Positions 1 through 6,383 of a stretch of DNA of 9,969 nucleotides are shown piece by piece. How positions within the stretch are numbered: position 1 is the stretch's first letter; each line of letters starts with the position of its first letter. Under the pieces are notes generated by a model that worked only from the letters and a program-made list of their open reading frames with translations, was not told the origin of the DNA and made no database searches. The translations under genes and the position numbers were made by a program. The DNA lies in assembly GCA_016781225.1 (NCBI GenBank), contig JADDQT010000057.1:1-9969 (forward strand), written 5' to 3'. The DNA is from Actinomycetota bacterium. GTDB lineage: Bacteria; Actinomycetota; Acidimicrobiia; Acidimicrobiales; GCA-2861595.

Positions 1-2
1 CC

Positions 3-272
3 GGGCTCGTGGTCGGGGCCTTGCGGGGCGTGTGGGCGGCCAGTGGGCTGCGCGGCCCCCGCGCCTCGCTCGCCCACACGGTCGTGCGGCTGGCGACTGA
101 CCAGACGCTGGAGAATGCAACCGGGGTGGGAGCGCCACCATGGACCTGGCCCCGCAAGGAGCAAGGCATCGACGTCCTCCACAAGGCGGTCTACTCCTTC
201 GTCACCGGTGCGGTTGCGGACCGGCTCATCGCTCCCGTCAGGGAGTCACGGGCGGGTACTAGGAGCCACTGA
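3..272 (+). CDS. 3' end of an unrecognised protein, possibly membrane-associated (5' partial)
   Basis: An open frame runs in from the left edge without a stop and ends at TGA 270-272, giving about 89 residues. It looks truly coding: nearly all codons end in G or C, as in the other genes here. The product also reads like a conserved globular or membrane protein, with an aliphatic/Gly/Ala start (GLVVGALRGVWAASGL), then RLATDQTLENATGVGAPPW, then a stretch around DVLHKAVYSFVTGAVADRL. I do not recognise the family and assign no function; a small integral membrane protein is one possibility. The real start lies outside the window; the GTG at position 9 is probably internal. It is followed by a 125-bp gap before the surface-protein gene on the same strand. 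Confidence 0.6.
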   Translation, partial: GLVVGALRGVWAASGLRGPRASLAHTVVRLATDQTLENATGVGAPPWTWPRKEQGIDVLHKAVYSFVTGAVADRLIAPVRESRAGTRSH

Positions 273-327
273 GCAGGGATCTGCCAAGCGCCGACAGGCG
301 GAAGTTTCCCACGCTCGGCATGACCAC

Positions 328-355
328 TTGCGCTGGCGCCGTAGGCGCTTAGACT
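328..355 (+). promoter_or_regulatory. Candidate promoter of the surface-protein gene
   Basis: TTGCGC (328-333) and TAGACT (350-355) are separated by 16 bp and lie 42 bp upstream of the ATG at 398. TAGACT matches four of six bases of the TATAAT consensus, in a form common in high-GC actinobacteria; the -35 element matches only three of six. The -10 element sits between the two arms of an inverted repeat, TGGCGCC (334-340) and GGCGCCA (359-365), which could be an operator or a chance GC-rich match. This is a pattern match only. Confidence 0.3.
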
Positions 356-387
356 CCCGGCGCCACCAGCCAACCGGTAAGGGTGGC

Positions 388-395
388 AAGGGGGG
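388..395 (+). promoter_or_regulatory. Ribosome binding site choosing the ATG at 398
   Basis: AAGGGGGG lies immediately 5' of ATG 398, and a second purine run (TAAGGGTGG, 378-386) lies slightly further upstream. The in-frame GTG at 383 falls within this second run, so it has no well-placed site of its own. This favours ATG 398 as the start of the surface-protein gene. Confidence 0.5.
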
Positions 396-397
396 CC

Positions 398-2059
398 ATG
401 TCTTTCGAACGGTCGTTGAGGCGCTCGATCAAGCGCCGCATGCCGAAGGTGGTGGTCGGGGGCATCCTCGTGGCCGGAGGGGTGTTCGGCGCCGAGGCCG
501 TTGCCGAGGCCCAGCAGCAGACCGGATCGCCAGGGCCCACGTCCGCGGCGGCGGGCCAGCCGTCAGGCTCCAAATCGGCTTCTTCGGGGGCCTCTTCGTC
601 CCCGGCTGCTTCGGGATCCACCGGCTCCTCGTCCCCCTCTGGGTCACCGGGCTCCAACCCGTCAACATCAAGCCCTTCAACGTCAAGCCCTTCAGGGTCG
701 AGTCCGTCAACGTCAAGACCGGCCCCTGCCCCGGCTGCAACGTCTTCCACGTCAGCCTCGATCCCCGCCTCGACCTCGTCCAGCACGTCGGCGCCGCCCA
801 CGTCCAACGCCGCGTCGGGTACCTCCGCCACATCGGTGCGGGCCACTGCCCTGGGTGGGCCGGTGATCCTGGGCGGCGACGACCTGACGGACCACGGCGG
901 CGCATCGGGCGGGGTCAACAACACCGGCTGGCTGTACATCCAGCGGGCGCTCGAGAACATCAAGCCCAACGTCAGGCGGTCCAACAACAACAGCGTGGCT
1001 GCGCTCGGATCAGCCGACACGGGGTCCGGTGCGGGGGCCGCCATCAAGAGCGCGGCCACTGCAGCTGGCCTCGGCGTTACGTACTACAACGGCGGTTCCA
1101 ACATCACTGCCTTCTTCTCCAGCCTGAGGGGGGGCCAAACGAGACCGGCCATCATCTGGATCTCCGGGACCGATGCCTCGAACGACCTGAACGACGACCC
1201 CACCGAGGGCACCGCCCTCCAGGCCAACGCCACCACCATCGCCGACTTCGTGAACAGCGGCGGCGGGCTGCTTTCCCACGGCACGGACTACCGCTGGCTG
1301 TCCGGCCTTCTTCCCGGTGCCACGACTGTCGACAACAGCGCCCAGGATCTGCAGCTCACCCCTGAGGGAAGAGCGGCCTTTCCGGGTATCACCGAGAACG
1401 ATGTCAACGCGGGACCCTGGCACAACTACTTTCAGGGTGATCTGGGCGGCCTCAACGTGCTGGCCCGCTCTTCGACCGTACAGGACGCGGCGGGCAACAA
1501 CGCGGCGGTGATCATCGGCGGCTCCTCCGTCCAGCTTCCCGGAAGCATCACGCTGGAGCCGTCGTCAGGGGAGAACGCCGTCGGCACCATCCACACGGTG
1601 ACGGCCACCGTCCGCAACACCACGGGGGCGGTCCAGGCCGGAGTGCAGGTGACGTTCGTGGTCACCGCGGGGCCCAACGTTGGCGTCCGGGGCACCGGAA
1701 CCACGGACGCCAACGGCCAGGCGCGCTTCACGTGGACGGGCAGCGGCGGCCCAGGCGAGGACACGGTGCAGGCCTCGTTCGTGGACGCCGGGGGCAACAC
1801 CCAGACGGTCACGGCGGTGAAGCGGTGGGTCGGTCCCATGGTCGCCGGCGTCACCCTCCAACGCCCGGCTTCGGTGGCGCCTCTTCCCCCTCGTCCGGCT
1901 CTGGCAAGCGTGAAGTCGGTCTCACCGGCATCGTCGCGTCGCTCATCGGAGCTTCCCGCCACCGGAAGGGAGTTGGGCCGCCTGCTTACCCTGGCGGGCG
2001 GCCTGGTCATGGGCGGTGTCGGACTCCTGGCTCTGGCCAGGCGGCGAAGGCTGGTCTGA
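398..2059 (+). CDS. LPATG-anchored cell-surface protein with Ser/Pro-rich stalk and Ig-like domain
   Basis: The product is 553 residues when started at ATG 398. Residues 1-38 look like a signal peptide: a basic n-region (RSLRRSIKRRMPK), a hydrophobic core (VVVGGILVAGGVFGAEAV) and a plausible cleavage after AEA. Residues about 40-150 are almost entirely Ser, Thr, Pro, Ala and Gly, a low-complexity stalk that includes four PSTSS-like 5-residue repeats. Residues about 152-380 form a Gly/Asn-rich domain that I do not recognise; runs such as PAIIWISGT and SGGGLLSHGTDYRWLSGLL suggest an alternating alpha/beta fold, perhaps glutamine-amidotransferase-like, but no catalytic triad is clear. Residues about 381-477 resemble a bacterial Ig-like (Big_1) domain, with VTATVRNTTGAVQAGVQVTF and TTDANGQARFTW. 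The C-terminus has LPATG (519-523), a hydrophobic helix (about 529-547) and an RRRR tail, the classic sortase sorting signal. The protein should be cell-wall linked; no sortase gene is present here. It converges on the defence operon with a 21-bp gap. A role in adhesion is only a guess. Confidence 0.85.
   Translation: MSFERSLRRSIKRRMPKVVVGGILVAGGVFGAEAVAEAQQQTGSPGPTSAAAGQPSGSKSASSGASSSPAASGSTGSSSPSGSPGSNPSTSSPSTSSPSGSSPSTSRPAPAPAATSSTSASIPASTSSSTSAPPTSNAASGTSATSVRATALGGPVILGGDDLTDHGGASGGVNNTGWLYIQRALENIKPNVRRSNNNSVAALGSADTGSGAGAAIKSAATAAGLGVTYYNGGSNITAFFSSLRGGQTRPAIIWISGTDASNDLNDDPTEGTALQANATTIADFVNSGGGLLSHGTDYRWLSGLLPGATTVDNSAQDLQLTPEGRAAFPGITENDVNAGPWHNYFQGDLGGLNVLARSSTVQDAAGNNAAVIIGGSSVQLPGSITLEPSSGENAVGTIHTVTATVRNTTGAVQAGVQVTFVVTAGPNVGVRGTGTTDANGQARFTWTGSGGPGEDTVQASFVDAGGNTQTVTAVKRWVGPMVAGVTLQRPASVAPLPPRPALASVKSVSPASSRRSSELPATGRELGRLLTLAGGLVMGGVGLLALARRRRLV
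658..717 (+). repeat. Four tandem 15-bp repeats in the stalk coding region
   Basis: Four imperfect copies of CCCTTCAACGTCAAG lie end to end (658-672, 673-687, 688-702, 703-717). They encode the pentapeptides PSTSS, PSTSS, PSGSS and PSTSR in the Ser-rich stalk. The unit length is a multiple of three, so gain or loss of a copy would change stalk length without breaking the frame. Confidence 0.8.
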
Positions 2060-2080
2060 ACCCAATCGAGACCTGTCAAC

Positions 2081-2473
2081 TCACAAGGCGGCTTCGGCGG
2101 CGGCGACCATCCGGCTGGCCGCTTGCACGATGTCCGCGACGCGCTTCCCCGGCACCTCCGCCAGGTCTGCGGGATAGCGACCCTGCATGGCCCACGGGTT
2201 GAGCAGATCCAGGTCGTCCGGGTCGACAAGCGAACGTAAGTCGGCGGGCAGCATGCGTTCGAGCGCAACGAGGTCATGGACGCGCGGGATGGCGCTTCCG
2301 TTGCGCAGGACAAGCGCCTTGAGCGCCTTCTCGGCGGCGAGGTGGGCGTGGAAGCAGGCCGCACGGGCGGGTAGCTCCTCGGCTTCCGACAGGTATCGGG
2401 CCACACGTAGCTCCTCCTGCGCCTCCTGAAGCCACCGGCCGACCTCCTGCTCGGCTTCAGGCCGCCCTGTCAT
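2081..2473 (-). CDS. HEPN-domain protein, probable partner of the MNT domain at the HsdR C-terminus
   Basis: This is a 130-residue all-helical protein with the hallmark of the PF05168-type HEPN family: CFHAHLAAEKALKALVL at residues 40-56, IPRVHDL at 62-68 and a late RYPADL at 99-104. HEPN proteins are either ribonucleases using an R-x4-6-H motif or non-catalytic partners of nucleotidyltransferases. A literal R37-x4-H42 is present (RAACFH), but it lies in the helix that is conserved in this subfamily for other reasons, so RNase activity is uncertain. The ATG at 2473 lies within the end of hsdR (17-nt overlap, different frame) and has AAGG at 2480-2483 six bases upstream, so translation should be coupled to HsdR. 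It is the last gene of the operon. The MNT domain ending the preceding protein makes this a HEPN/MNT pair with its MNT half fused to HsdR. Whether it acts as a toxin is inference. Confidence 0.85.
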   Translation of the reverse strand: MTGRPEAEQEVGRWLQEAQEELRVARYLSEAEELPARAACFHAHLAAEKALKALVLRNGSAIPRVHDLVALERMLPADLRSLVDPDDLDLLNPWAMQGRYPADLAEVPGKRVADIVQAASRMVAAAEAAL

Positions 2474-5400
2474 AGACGACCTTGCCCTCCCGCAGCGGCC
2501 AGTAGTGAGCCGACCCGGGAACGTCCTTTCGACGTTCGATCTCCTCGGGGTCAGTCACCATCACGTCCACCGGCACGGGCGCGGTGATGCAGCGGCGCAG
2601 CCTGGCCATCACATCCAGTCGTTGTGCAGCCTCCACACGGTCGAGCACCACCATGAGGTCGAGGTCGCTGTCAGGACCGTCCTCGCCCCGGGCCACCGAG
2701 CCGAACACGATCACCTGGCGGGGCTCGAACGCCGCAACGATGTCGTCTACCGCCACCTGCAGCCAGTCTGCGAGGGTCCGGCCGTTCCACAAGCCGTTCT
2801 CGAAGACGGCGACGACAGGCCGGTCATCGGAATCCGATTGGTCCGACTGGCCGCTCCCCGTCCCCCACCGCTGGGCGATGTACCTCTGGATCTCGACGTC
2901 GTCCTCAATGGCCCTGGTGGCGTTGTTGATCCGCACGTAGAAGACCGCCTTCTTGCCCTTGGGCGTGTGCACCGTGGCGAACACGGGGTGGCCCGAAGGC
3001 TCCACGTGGACCCGGCAGACGTCGTGACCGTCGACGTGGTGGATGGCGGTGGTGACGTTGGCCGCCGCAGCCAGCCCCACGGCGCTGGCCACGAGCTGGG
3101 TGAGGTGGAGCTGGAAGACGTCGCGATCGTCCCTGCCCTCCTTGTGCAAGGTGGCGTAGTCATGGTCGAGTCCCACGATGCCGGCGTGGTCGCCCACGCC
3201 GATCAGCAACGTGCCGCCGTAGGGGCTGTTCAGGAAGGCGGCCACCGTCTTGAGCGAGGCCGTCTCCACCAGCTTGCTCTTGGCGCCCTCCCCCAGGTCC
3301 CAGCGCAGCGTGGACTTGAGCTCCAGGTGCTGGTCCTCGCCCCTGGCCAGCAGATCACCGATGGGACAGCTCTTCTGGTAGGCCACCCTGGCCTTCTCGT
3401 ACACCTGGGGAAGGAGCCAGGCGCTCACCTGGCGCTTGAAGTGCTGGTCGTCCAGCAGGCGGACGGTGAGGTCCTCGGCGCTGGTCATGCGGTCGACGAC
3501 GGCGCCGGTGAACGCCTCGCCGAAGGGGATGCCGAAGTTCTCCACGGTGTTGGCCGCCGCCTGCTGCTGCATGGCCGGGCTGGCGGCCATGTCGGCCACG
3601 ATCCCTTCGAGGTGGAGGGCGTCGGCCTCGGTGAGGGTGAGGCCGAACGTCTCGTTGAACCGCTCGATGACCACCGACAACGGCTCGAAGCCGGGCAGGT
3701 AGCTGCTGGCCCCACCGCCGGGCGGGAAGGCCACCAGCGGCGTGGCGTCACCGCCAAGGGCGAGGTGGTGCTCACCGGTTCTGGCCACTCGGAGATGGGT
3801 GAGCTCGATGTCGACGTCGATGGACACCGGGGAGCGCCTGGGCAGGCGCAGCTTCAGTAGGCGGCAGTAGGCGTAGCGCTTCTCGAGCTGGCTGTCGCTG
3901 AGCGGGAACACCTGGGCGAGGAAGGCATAGAGGTTGACGAACCGCTCGAGGGCCGTGCGGAACTCCTCCTGGTCGTCCTCGTCCAGCTCCACGAAGCGCT
4001 CCCTGGCGGGATCGAGGTGGACGTACAGCTTGGCGTGCAGCGCCTTGTCCCCGGTGTCGGCCGAGAACCAGGCCTCCGCGAAGGCGTCGATCTCATCTTG
4101 GCGGAGCACGCCGAACGCCTCCAAGGCGTTGCGGGCGTCGAACAGCTCGTTGGGATCGGTGGGTGCGGCCCGGGCCTCCTCGTAGAAGGGGGCGAACGCC
4201 TTCACGATCTCATCGGCGTCGTTCACGAAGTCGAGCACGAAGGTGCTGGCCTTCTCGGTACGGATGCGGTTGAGGCGAGACAGGGTCTGCACGGCGTTGA
4301 CGCCGGCCAGCTTCTTGTCCACGAACATGGTGTGCAGCAACGGCTGGTCGAAGCCGGTCTGGAACTTCTCCGCCACCACCAGGACCCGATGCTCGGGCAT
4401 GGCGAACTGCTCGGCGGTCTCGGCCTCCGAGAAGCCGTTCATCCTCGCCTCGGTGAGCTCCGCCCCTGTATCCGGATCGACCACGGTTCCCGAGAAAGCC
4501 ACCATGGCCTTGACGTCCGGCACGCCCTGCTCGGCCAGGTAGGCGTCGATGGCGAGGCGGAAACGAACGGCGTGCAGGCGGGACCGGCACACCACCATGG
4601 CCTTGGCCTTGCCGCCGATCTCCTTGGCCGTGAACGCCCGGAAGTGGTCGACGATGATGCGGGCCTTCTGGGCCACGTGCTCGGGATGGAGCGAGACATA
4701 AGCGGCGATCTTGGCCGCCGCCTTCTTCTTGTCCACCTCGGGGTCGTCCACGCCGCCGTTGGCCAGGCGGAAGTAGCTGGCGTAGGTGGTGTAGCTGGCC
4801 AGCACGTCCATGATGAAGCCCTCCTCGATGGCCTGGCGCATCGAGTAGAGGTGGAAGGGCCGGTGAGTGGTCTGCCCCGCCTCGGTCACCGGGGCGCCGA
4901 ACAGCTCCAGGGTCTTGGCCTTGGGCGTGGCCGTGAAGGCGAACAGAGACAGGTTCTCCTGGCGGCCCCTGGCCCTGGCCGACGCCTCCACCGCTGCGGC
5001 CACCAAGTCCTGTGAGTCCGGGCCCTCGTCCTCGCCGATCAGCTCGGCCACCGGTCCCGCCGCCGTACCGGCCAGCGCCGCCTTCATCTCCTTGCTCGCC
5101 TCACCGCTCTGCGAGGAATGAGCCTCGTCGATGACCACGGCGTAGCGACGGCCGGGGAGGCTGCGCACCTCGTCCACCACGAAGGGGAACTTCTGCAGCG
5201 TGGTGATGACGATCTTGGCCTCGGCGCTGCCGATGGCCTCGGCCAGCTGCGACGAGTGCTGGTCGATCTTGGCCACCATGCCGTGGGCGTGCTCGAACTG
5301 GTAGATGGTGTCCTGTAGCTGGCGGTCGAGCACCCGCCGGTCGGTGATCACCACCACCTTGTCGAACACCTTGACATCGGTGGCGTCGTGCAGGGAGGCC

Positions 5401-6383
5401 AGGCGGTGGACCAACCAGGCGATGGTGTTCGACTTGCCCGACCCTGCCGAGTGCTGCACCAGGTAGTTGGCGCCCGGCCCGTCCACCCTGGCGGCGGCCT
5501 CGAGCGTGCGGACGGCATCCCACTGATGGAAGCGGGGGAAGATGAGGGTCCCCCCGTTTCGCGCCGCCTTGGACCTCTTGCCTGGAGCGGACTGCTCCAC
5601 GTGGACGAAGCGGGCCAGGACGTCGAGCCAGGCGTGGCGTTGCCACACCTGCTCCCACAGGTAGGAGCTGGCGTGACCTTTGGGGTTGGGCGGGTTGCCG
5701 GCCCCGCCCGCCCGACCGGGACCGGCGCTGCCCTGGTTGAACGGGAGGAAGCGCGTGCTCCTGCCCTGCAGCGAAGTGGTCATCATCACCACGTCGGGAT
5801 CGACGGCGAAGTGCACCACCGCCCGGCGGCCGAACAGCACGTCCCTGGGGTCCCGGTCCACCCGGTACTGGGCCATGGCGTGCTCCACCGACTGGCCGGT
5901 GAGCGGGTTCTTCAGCTCGGCGGTGGCCACCGGCAGCCCGTTCACGAACAGGGCCAAGTCCACCGAGGCGTTGACGTCGCCTGAGTAGTGGAGCTGGCGG
6001 GTGACCGTGAGGCGGTTGGCGGCGTAGCGAGCTTCGAGCTCGGGGTTCAGACCCGACGCCGGCCGGAAGTACGCCAGCCGGATGAGCACGCCCAAGTCCT
6101 CGACGCCGTGGCGCAGCACGTCCACGGTGCCCCGGGCGTCGATCTGGCGGGCGAGGCGGTCGGCGAACTTTCGCTGGGCCAGATTGGCATCGCCGCCGTG
6201 GAGCGCGAGCAGGCGGTTCCAGGCATCGATCTGCGTGGCGCCGATGAAGGCGACCAGCTCCGCTGTGTCCAGTCCCCGCACCCGGTCGTAGTGCGAGCCA
6301 ACGCCCTTCTCGTATCCGCCTTCCGTCAGCAGCCAATGCCCGATGGCGTCCTCGAAAGCCAGCTCGGTGTAGGGACCGGGCAA
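2457..6383 (-). CDS. hsdR: Type I restriction subunit HsdR fused to AlbA_2 and MNT nucleotidyltransferase domains
   Basis: This is the ATP-dependent translocating nuclease of a type I restriction system, 1308 residues long; ordinary HsdR proteins are roughly 1000-1100. The N-terminus (YTELAFEDAI, then LLTEGGYEKG) is typical of HsdR. A PD-ExK-type nuclease site is visible as D142 followed by E156-L-K158 (ATAELKNPLTGQ). The helicase motor has Walker A HSAGSGKS (311-318), DEAH (419-422), TATPK (484-488), AEKFQTGFDQP (671-681) and motif VI QTLSRLNRIR (699-708). Residues about 740-1005 resemble the HsdR helical C-terminal region. Two extra modules follow: an AlbA_2 domain (about 1013-1172) and, after a polar linker (TGSGQSDQSDSDDR), an MNT domain (about 1195-1308). 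The frame is uninterrupted. The start is TTG at 6383, directly after the hsdS TAG and in the same frame, with AAGGGGG eight bases upstream. The end overlaps the HEPN gene by 17 nt. The restriction role is secure; the role of the added domains is not. Confidence 0.95.
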   Translation of the reverse strand: MPGPYTELAFEDAIGHWLLTEGGYEKGVGSHYDRVRGLDTAELVAFIGATQIDAWNRLLALHGGDANLAQRKFADRLARQIDARGTVDVLRHGVEDLGVLIRLAYFRPASGLNPELEARYAANRLTVTRQLHYSGDVNASVDLALFVNGLPVATAELKNPLTGQSVEHAMAQYRVDRDPRDVLFGRRAVVHFAVDPDVVMMTTSLQGRSTRFLPFNQGSAGPGRAGGAGNPPNPKGHASSYLWEQVWQRHAWLDVLARFVHVEQSAPGKRSKAARNGGTLIFPRFHQWDAVRTLEAAARVDGPGANYLVQHSAGSGKSNTIAWLVHRLASLHDATDVKVFDKVVVITDRRVLDRQLQDTIYQFEHAHGMVAKIDQHSSQLAEAIGSAEAKIVITTLQKFPFVVDEVRSLPGRRYAVVIDEAHSSQSGEASKEMKAALAGTAAGPVAELIGEDEGPDSQDLVAAAVEASARARGRQENLSLFAFTATPKAKTLELFGAPVTEAGQTTHRPFHLYSMRQAIEEGFIMDVLASYTTYASYFRLANGGVDDPEVDKKKAAAKIAAYVSLHPEHVAQKARIIVDHFRAFTAKEIGGKAKAMVVCRSRLHAVRFRLAIDAYLAEQGVPDVKAMVAFSGTVVDPDTGAELTEARMNGFSEAETAEQFAMPEHRVLVVAEKFQTGFDQPLLHTMFVDKKLAGVNAVQTLSRLNRIRTEKASTFVLDFVNDADEIVKAFAPFYEEARAAPTDPNELFDARNALEAFGVLRQDEIDAFAEAWFSADTGDKALHAKLYVHLDPARERFVELDEDDQEEFRTALERFVNLYAFLAQVFPLSDSQLEKRYAYCRLLKLRLPRRSPVSIDVDIELTHLRVARTGEHHLALGGDATPLVAFPPGGGASSYLPGFEPLSVVIERFNETFGLTLTEADALHLEGIVADMAASPAMQQQAAANTVENFGIPFGEAFTGAVVDRMTSAEDLTVRLLDDQHFKRQVSAWLLPQVYEKARVAYQKSCPIGDLLARGEDQHLELKSTLRWDLGEGAKSKLVETASLKTVAAFLNSPYGGTLLIGVGDHAGIVGLDHDYATLHKEGRDDRDVFQLHLTQLVASAVGLAAAANVTTAIHHVDGHDVCRVHVEPSGHPVFATVHTPKGKKAVFYVRINNATRAIEDDVEIQRYIAQRWGTGSGQSDQSDSDDRPVVAVFENGLWNGRTLADWLQVAVDDIVAAFEPRQVIVFGSVARGEDGPDSDLDLMVVLDRVEAAQRLDVMARLRRCITAPVPVDVMVTDPEEIERRKDVPGSAHYWPLREGKVVYDRAA
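2460..2801 (-). other. MNT nucleotidyltransferase domain at the HsdR C-terminus
   Basis: Residues about 1195-1308 form a minimal nucleotidyltransferase (polymerase-beta superfamily). The signature is complete: VIVFGSVARGEDGPDSDLDL contains G1228-S1229, exactly ten residues, then D1240-L-D1242. A third likely metal-binding acid is D1273 in VPVDVMV (1270-1276). Stand-alone MNT proteins of this kind, such as MntA antitoxins, are about 100-140 residues, so a whole domain is present. In known pairs the MNT protein can modify and silence its HEPN partner by adding AMP. The HEPN gene begins inside the last codons of this domain. Activity looks possible because no key residue is missing. Confidence 0.9.
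2868..3347 (-). other. AlbA_2 (Schlafen-type) domain inside HsdR
   Basis: Residues about 1013-1172 of HsdR match the AlbA_2/Schlafen DNA-binding family (PF04326). The opening GEDQHLELKST (1015-1025) corresponds to the family's ExxxLExK start. The core VAAFLNSPYGGTLLIGVGD (1047-1065), followed by GIVGLD (1068-1073), is the family's most recognisable stretch. A later VFYVRINNATRAI (1147-1159) matches the conserved YxRxxxxT segment near the family's C-terminal end. AlbA_2 domains are known from Schlafen proteins and many bacterial regulators and helicase-linked proteins. Here it sits between the restriction motor and the MNT domain, where it could bind nucleic acid or couple the two. That role is inference. 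Confidence 0.85.

Noticed and set aside
383..397. Upstream GTG start for the surface protein
   Set aside because: It would add five residues, but lies within the purine run serving the ATG at 398 and has no well-spaced site of its own.
421..436. Inverted repeat GCGCT/AGCGC early in the surface-protein gene
   Set aside because: Short, within coding sequence, and expected by chance in such GC-rich DNA.
43..1365. Open frame of 440 codons overlapping the left partial gene and the surface-protein gene
   Set aside because: The product is a run of Arg, His, Pro and Gly with no domain. It overlaps two better frames, including one with a clear signal peptide and LPATG tail.
2040..2100. Bidirectional terminator between the convergent surface-protein and HEPN genes
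   Set aside because: The 21-bp gap has no convincing stem-loop or T-run on either strand; nearby GC-rich repeats are coding sequence.
2457..2490. Programmed frameshift joining HsdR-MNT to HEPN
   Set aside because: No slippery heptamer is evident, and the HEPN gene has its own ATG with AAGG six bases upstream. Coupled re-initiation explains the overlap better.
2505..3860. Long open frame of 451 codons on the plus strand opposite hsdR
   Set aside because: It lies entirely antisense to the AlbA_2, MNT and helical parts of HsdR, whose motifs are unmistakable. Its product is repetitive in V, G, H, L and D, as expected from reading high-GC coding DNA backwards.
4017..5015. Open frame of 332 codons on the plus strand opposite the HsdR helicase region
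   Set aside because: Antisense shadow of the motor domain, with no recognisable motif and no ribosome binding site case.
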